The notes under the pieces are model-generated. The model was not told the origin of the DNA. It searched no databases and was given only the letters and a program-made list of their open reading frames with translations. Positions 60,469 through 64,000 of a stretch of 64,000 bases of DNA are shown here, one piece after another. Source of the stretch: Vibrio cyclitrophicus (lineage in GTDB: Bacteria; Pseudomonadota; Gammaproteobacteria; Enterobacterales; Vibrionaceae); contig CP065367.1 of NCBI GenBank assembly GCA_023206055.1, positions 1,550,001-1,614,000 on the forward strand, in the 5' to 3' direction. Position 1 is the stretch's first letter; each line of letters begins with the position of its first letter. The translations under genes and the position numbers were made by a program.

Positions 60469-63400
60469 ATGAATAATAAAATTCCATACACAAGCTATTC
60501 AGGAAGTTCCGAACATCTTTGCAAAAAAGGTGATGCGGTTGAGTTTATTCAACCTTGGTACACGCCAATTTCCACTACGCCAGAAAACACTGGTATGGCG
60601 GTAGGCGGAATTGGTAACACATTTACACTAACACCAAATGGCAACACGCCAAATTTTAGTTTTATTCCGGGAATATTTGTTGATTGCTCAGAGCAAGTTA
60701 TTAATTTTAATGATTTTTATGCATCGGTGATGAACGTGCCGACCATCGACACGCTACAAATCATTGATGAGCAAGAGTTGAGTGTTCATCTAAACTTCTA
60801 TCCTGCCTTGTTCGATGGCAAGAAAATTGAAAGCGCAAAAATGTTGAATGCGATTAACCACATTCGCGCAGCATTAAAAAACGGTCACTTCTACCAAGAA
60901 AATAAAGCTAACTTTACAAAGTGGAACGTTGAATTTTCAAATAAGACGAAGTTATTAATTGAATCGGATTCATCATCGGTTGTTTGTCAGTTATATGTCG
61001 CCTTAGATTTCTTTAATGGTTTATTAATTAATGACACGACGAGATTGTTATCACTTACTGCGGGTGATAATAATGATATGGATAGTTTTAATGACAGTGA
61101 TATAGACAGTGTTAATGGCAGTGATATAGAATATCAAGCTTTGTATCCATTGGCTGAATATAAATACAGTAGCTTCGATGATATTAATATAAAGCGTAAG
61201 GTCGTCTCTCCGATCGTTAAAGAGAACAAACGCCTTTGTTCTTTACCGATGCACTGGAATCACTTCGAATTAACCAATAATTCATCGCAAACACGCGTTA
61301 TCACGCTTGCTCAACCTCTACAAAATTTGATTGGCTCAACCTATCAAAAAGGTCGCGATGGCATTCAAGATTCGGCTTGTACCTTGTCTCAAAATCCAAT
61401 CGCTCAGCAGCATGAAGTGGTCAACTTAAAAGGCGAAAGTCACAGTTTTACGGGTGTTCAGCTCTCTAGCCAATCGCCTTATCAGAGCGATATTGAAGGC
61501 GAAGTGGTGTTTGGTGTTCAAGCGGATAACCACTTGACGGAATTAGGCAAGGTCTCGATTTCTGTGAAGCCAACGCTCTACACCTCTAAGACAGCTCAGC
61601 AAACAGAATTCGCACTCAAAACAGGCCGTACCAACACTGAGTTCCAAACCGGTATCTATACAGGACGTGAAGCACTGAGCGCATTGGTTGTGGTTCAGGT
61701 TGAATTGGAAGCGGGTGAGTCTGTTGATTTGCGTTTTGCACAGGTGATGGCGCACAGCAAAGTCATGCTTAATGGCTGGCATTCAGATAAAGCGTACACG
61801 CAATTCTACCCGCAAACGAAACCGGCTCTGCCGATGTTAGAAGAGGTATTGCCACAGCTAGAAGCGATTGAGCAACAGATCGTGAAGCAACAAACGGCTT
61901 TCCTAGAGCAAGCTCAAAGCAAGATATCGCAGCCTGATTCTGCATTGCGCTATGCGACGATGGCGATGAACTCACTATCATTCTTAGCGGAATCAACGGT
62001 ATGGGACAAAGAAGATAAGTTCTTAGTAAAAGAGTGTGTCGACTACCCATTCTTTAACTCTCTGGACGTGTATTTCTACGGTTCATTTTCGCTGCTTTAC
62101 TTGTTGCCTGAGCTTGATGGTTGTGTGATGAAAGAGTTCTCGAAAGCTATTTTAGCCGAAGATTTCACTCAGCGCCGCTACTGGGAATACGAAGCGACAC
62201 CGAATGCCGAATTGATTGATGACAAGTACCAAGGTGTGCGTGCCATTCGAGGTGCGGTAATCCACGACTTGGGCAGCCCATTCGACATCCAGCCCGATGC
62301 TTACAGCTGGCACAACGTGAAAGAGTGGAAGGACTTAGCGCCCAAATACATTCTGATGGTGTACCGCCATTACCAAAACACCCAAGATATCTCTGTGGTT
62401 AAAGAGTGCTGGCAAGCGGTAACTGAAAGCATCGATTTCTTATCGAATTTGATCGCTGAAGGTGATGATTTACCACTAACCCGAGGCACAGACGATACCT
62501 TTGATAACCTCGCTTCTCATGGCATCTCAATTTACTGTGCGAGCCTTTGGGTAGCAGGACTTCAAGCGGCGAATGAGCTTGCTCTATTGATGAATGAGAA
62601 TGAATTGGCTGCTGACTACTTAGCTCGTTCTAAGAAGGCCTTGGCCACTGTCGAGCAAAGCTTATGGGATGATAAAGAAGGTTACTACCATTTCTTCGTC
62701 ACTCCGGTTCAAGCTAAGCATTTAACGGGACAAGGCTACCAAGTATTGGAAACCTTGGGGCTTGCGCTGACTGGCGATGCGATTGCCGATAAGAACATTC
62801 TGAATGATTATCTTAACCAAACAGATACTTCAATTGATGTTAGTAAGGTATATCAAAGAGTCTCTAAGAAACGCTTACTGAGCGAAACAGCTCCTCAAGC
62901 CTTTACACAAGAGTATTTAAATTTAGTGCCAGATTCTGACAACAGTTTTGGTGATGCACTATTAGCCGACAGCTACTTAAAGCTCATCGGTCTAGAGGGC
63001 ATTTTCCCAGAAGACAGAATACAACGAGCACTAGACTATGTTTATAAGCACAACTTTGAGATCAACAGCCCTAAGCTGGGTGTAGCAAATATGACGCTGG
63101 CCGATGGTTCCCCACATGAAGCTTTTCAGGCGCAAGATGTGTGGATTGGCGTTCAGTTTAGCGTAGCGACTGCGTTGAATTTGGCGGGTAAATCGCAGCA
63201 AGCAGAAACATTGATGGATACCGTGTATACCGCACTCTATGACTATTCGAAAATTCCATTTGCAGCGCCAGAGGGATTCAATTGTTCTGTGTCTGTCAAT
63301 GAGAAAGATCTTATAGAAGCATTTAAAGTGTCTCAAAATGATGCGAAAAACTGGCTAAGTGCACTTAAATATCAAAACTGTGTGCTGTCTGACGGTCGTA

Positions 63401-63567
63401 TCAACCCAGCATTAACGAAAGATACTAACAATTTTGTTAAAATGATGGACGGTGAAATTCCGTTAGAAAAGCTGGCAGGCTTGCACAAATGGCTATTGAG
63501 TACTGGCTTGAAATATACGGCTGGCCGTTACTTTAGACCGGGGATGATATTCGCCTACTTGTATTAA
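60469..63567 (+). CDS. GH116-family beta-glucosidase/glycosylceramidase-like enzyme
   Basis: A 1032-residue cytosolic enzyme with no signal peptide. The N-terminal beta-sandwich (GBA2_N-like) has NTGMAVGGIGNTFTLTPNG. The catalytic alpha/alpha barrel has KECVDYPFFNSLDVYFYGSF (Glu522, the likely nucleophile), HDLGSPFDIQPDAYSWHNVK followed by EWKDLAPKYILMVYRHYQ, and TDDTFDNLASHGISIYCASLW (Asp675/Asp679 region, the likely acid/base). These match bacterial and archaeal GH116 enzymes such as Sulfolobus SSO1353. Known members act on beta-glucosides, beta-xylosides or glucosylceramide. The place inside an ABC-GH1-GH94 locus points to a beta-glucoside. A 24-bp repeat inserts an acidic run at residues 205-220. 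GH116 is rare in Vibrio as far as I know. Confidence 0.87.
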   Translation: MNNKIPYTSYSGSSEHLCKKGDAVEFIQPWYTPISTTPENTGMAVGGIGNTFTLTPNGNTPNFSFIPGIFVDCSEQVINFNDFYASVMNVPTIDTLQIIDEQELSVHLNFYPALFDGKKIESAKMLNAINHIRAALKNGHFYQENKANFTKWNVEFSNKTKLLIESDSSSVVCQLYVALDFFNGLLINDTTRLLSLTAGDNNDMDSFNDSDIDSVNGSDIEYQALYPLAEYKYSSFDDINIKRKVVSPIVKENKRLCSLPMHWNHFELTNNSSQTRVITLAQPLQNLIGSTYQKGRDGIQDSACTLSQNPIAQQHEVVNLKGESHSFTGVQLSSQSPYQSDIEGEVVFGVQADNHLTELGKVSISVKPTLYTSKTAQQTEFALKTGRTNTEFQTGIYTGREALSALVVVQVELEAGESVDLRFAQVMAHSKVMLNGWHSDKAYTQFYPQTKPALPMLEEVLPQLEAIEQQIVKQQTAFLEQAQSKISQPDSALRYATMAMNSLSFLAESTVWDKEDKFLVKECVDYPFFNSLDVYFYGSFSLLYLLPELDGCVMKEFSKAILAEDFTQRRYWEYEATPNAELIDDKYQGVRAIRGAVIHDLGSPFDIQPDAYSWHNVKEWKDLAPKYILMVYRHYQNTQDISVVKECWQAVTESIDFLSNLIAEGDDLPLTRGTDDTFDNLASHGISIYCASLWVAGLQAANELALLMNENELAADYLARSKKALATVEQSLWDDKEGYYHFFVTPVQAKHLTGQGYQVLETLGLALTGDAIADKNILNDYLNQTDTSIDVSKVYQRVSKKRLLSETAPQAFTQEYLNLVPDSDNSFGDALLADSYLKLIGLEGIFPEDRIQRALDYVYKHNFEINSPKLGVANMTLADGSPHEAFQAQDVWIGVQFSVATALNLAGKSQQAETLMDTVYTALYDYSKIPFAAPEGFNCSVSVNEKDLIEAFKVSQNDAKNWLSALKYQNCVLSDGRINPALTKDTNNFVKMMDGEIPLEKLAGLHKWLLSTGLKYTAGRYFRPGMIFAYLY
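61081..61128 (+). repeat. In-frame 24-bp tandem duplication inside GH116
   Basis: Two 24-bp units at 61081-61104 and 61105-61128 encode DSFNDSDI and DSVNGSDI. They lie in the N-terminal domain, probably in a surface loop, and add acidic, flexible residues. Confidence 0.8.
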
Positions 63568-63618
63568 CTTAACGACACAGGCTTCAACTAAAGCAGTGGT
63601 ATGCAAGTTGAAATTGAC

Positions 63619-63637
63619 GGGGAGCTTAAAGCTCCCC
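63619..63637 (+). terminator. Hairpin between GH116 and the second LacI gene
   Basis: GGGGAGCT pairs perfectly with AGCTCCCC around a 3-nt loop. No T-run follows, so it is a weak terminator or a processing stem in the 96-bp intergenic gap. Confidence 0.5.
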
Positions 63638-63663
63638 AAATGTCACTTGATTAGGGTATCGAG

Positions 63664-64000
63664 ATGCGCACTAAAACAAAAAAAACAACAGTATACGATG
63701 TAGCAAGATTGGCTGGTGTTTCTCCCAGTACCGTGTCTCGCTTCCTTAATCGAACCACTTATGTGTCGGATGATAAAAGCCAAAATATTGAGCAAGCCAT
63801 TAAAGACACAGGCTACAAACCTAACTTCCAAATGCAAGAAAATACCAACCGACGTTCGCTAACTATTGGTGTGTTGGTGCAACACCCTGACAGTCCTTAC
63901 ACCAGTCGTATCCTCAACGACATGGAAAAAACTCTGATCGCTCAAGGCTATTCATTAGTGATCGCAACAGGGCATTGGCAGAAAAAGCTGGAATTACATG
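63664..64000 (+). CDS. Second LacI-family regulator (partial, cut by window edge)
   Basis: The first 112 residues of a LacI-family regulator. The helix-turn-helix is TVYDVARLAGVSPSTVSRFL, followed by a hinge region, and the effector domain begins with LTIGVLVQHPDSPYTSRIL. It runs off the right end of the window with no stop. It lies 96 bp after GH116, so the locus has a LacI regulator at each end. The two proteins differ in sequence and so may respond to different sugars. Confidence 0.92.
   Translation, partial: MRTKTKKTTVYDVARLAGVSPSTVSRFLNRTTYVSDDKSQNIEQAIKDTGYKPNFQMQENTNRRSLTIGVLVQHPDSPYTSRILNDMEKTLIAQGYSLVIATGHWQKKLELH

Noticed and set aside
1..64000. tRNA or rRNA genes, CRISPR arrays, integrases or complete insertion sequences
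   Set aside because: None was recognisable by eye; no cloverleaf, regular spacer array, or transposase open frame was found.

Overview
The window looks like a piece of a Vibrio chromosome, probably from the Splendidus clade or a close marine relative. The evidence is a Vibrio-type ChiA chitinase, an lldP-lldD-dld lactate cluster with the content of the Vibrio cholerae second chromosome, a DinF-branch MATE pump, DUF2850-like and DUF1840 proteins, and moderate GC with short intergenic regions. The species and chromosome assignment is inference. I see no rRNA, tRNA, CRISPR array, phage or intact insertion sequence.

The first 32 kb is a mosaic of short transcription units: a START-domain protein, a YHS-domain protein and an AraC regulator; a double-module PTPS/QueD-family protein; an acyltransferase; an AEC transporter, a TetR regulator and an alpha/beta hydrolase that share an operator-like sequence; ChiA; ppnP behind a structured leader; a pirin; a diguanylate cyclase; a large alkaline-phosphatase-superfamily enzyme; a DUF5666 lipoprotein divergent from a two-component system, with OmpR-type repeats between them; trhO; a MarR-GNAT fusion; an alkyl sulfatase with an outer-membrane protein and a LysR regulator; and an aminotransferase divergent from an AraC regulator, with a tandem 22-bp-phased repeat between them.

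From 32.8 to 37.7 kb lies a compact nickel/peptide-type ABC importer operon. Its two permeases are fused into one gene. It starts at a perfect palindrome resembling published Zur-site cores and is bracketed by degenerate copies of one end of a local MITE. From 38.2 to 45.7 kb is the lactate cluster (dld, lldD, lldP and a divergent LysR gene), carrying an intact 268-bp MITE and a hexanucleotide repeat, followed by a prolyl oligopeptidase.

From about 48 kb to the end is one beta-glucoside utilisation locus: a LamB-like porin, a LacI regulator, a CUT1 ABC importer (binding protein, two permeases, ATPase), a GH1 beta-glucosidase, a GH94 phosphorylase, an aldose 1-epimerase on the opposite strand, a large GH116 glycosidase and a second LacI regulator cut by the window edge. 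LacI-type operators sit before the porin, before the first LacI gene and, as a perfect palindrome, inside the first permease gene. The likely flow is entry through the porin, import by the ABC system, then phosphorolysis (GH94) or hydrolysis (GH1, GH116) with anomer interconversion by the epimerase. The exact sugar cannot be read from the sequence. This locus is the best candidate for an incompletely described system.
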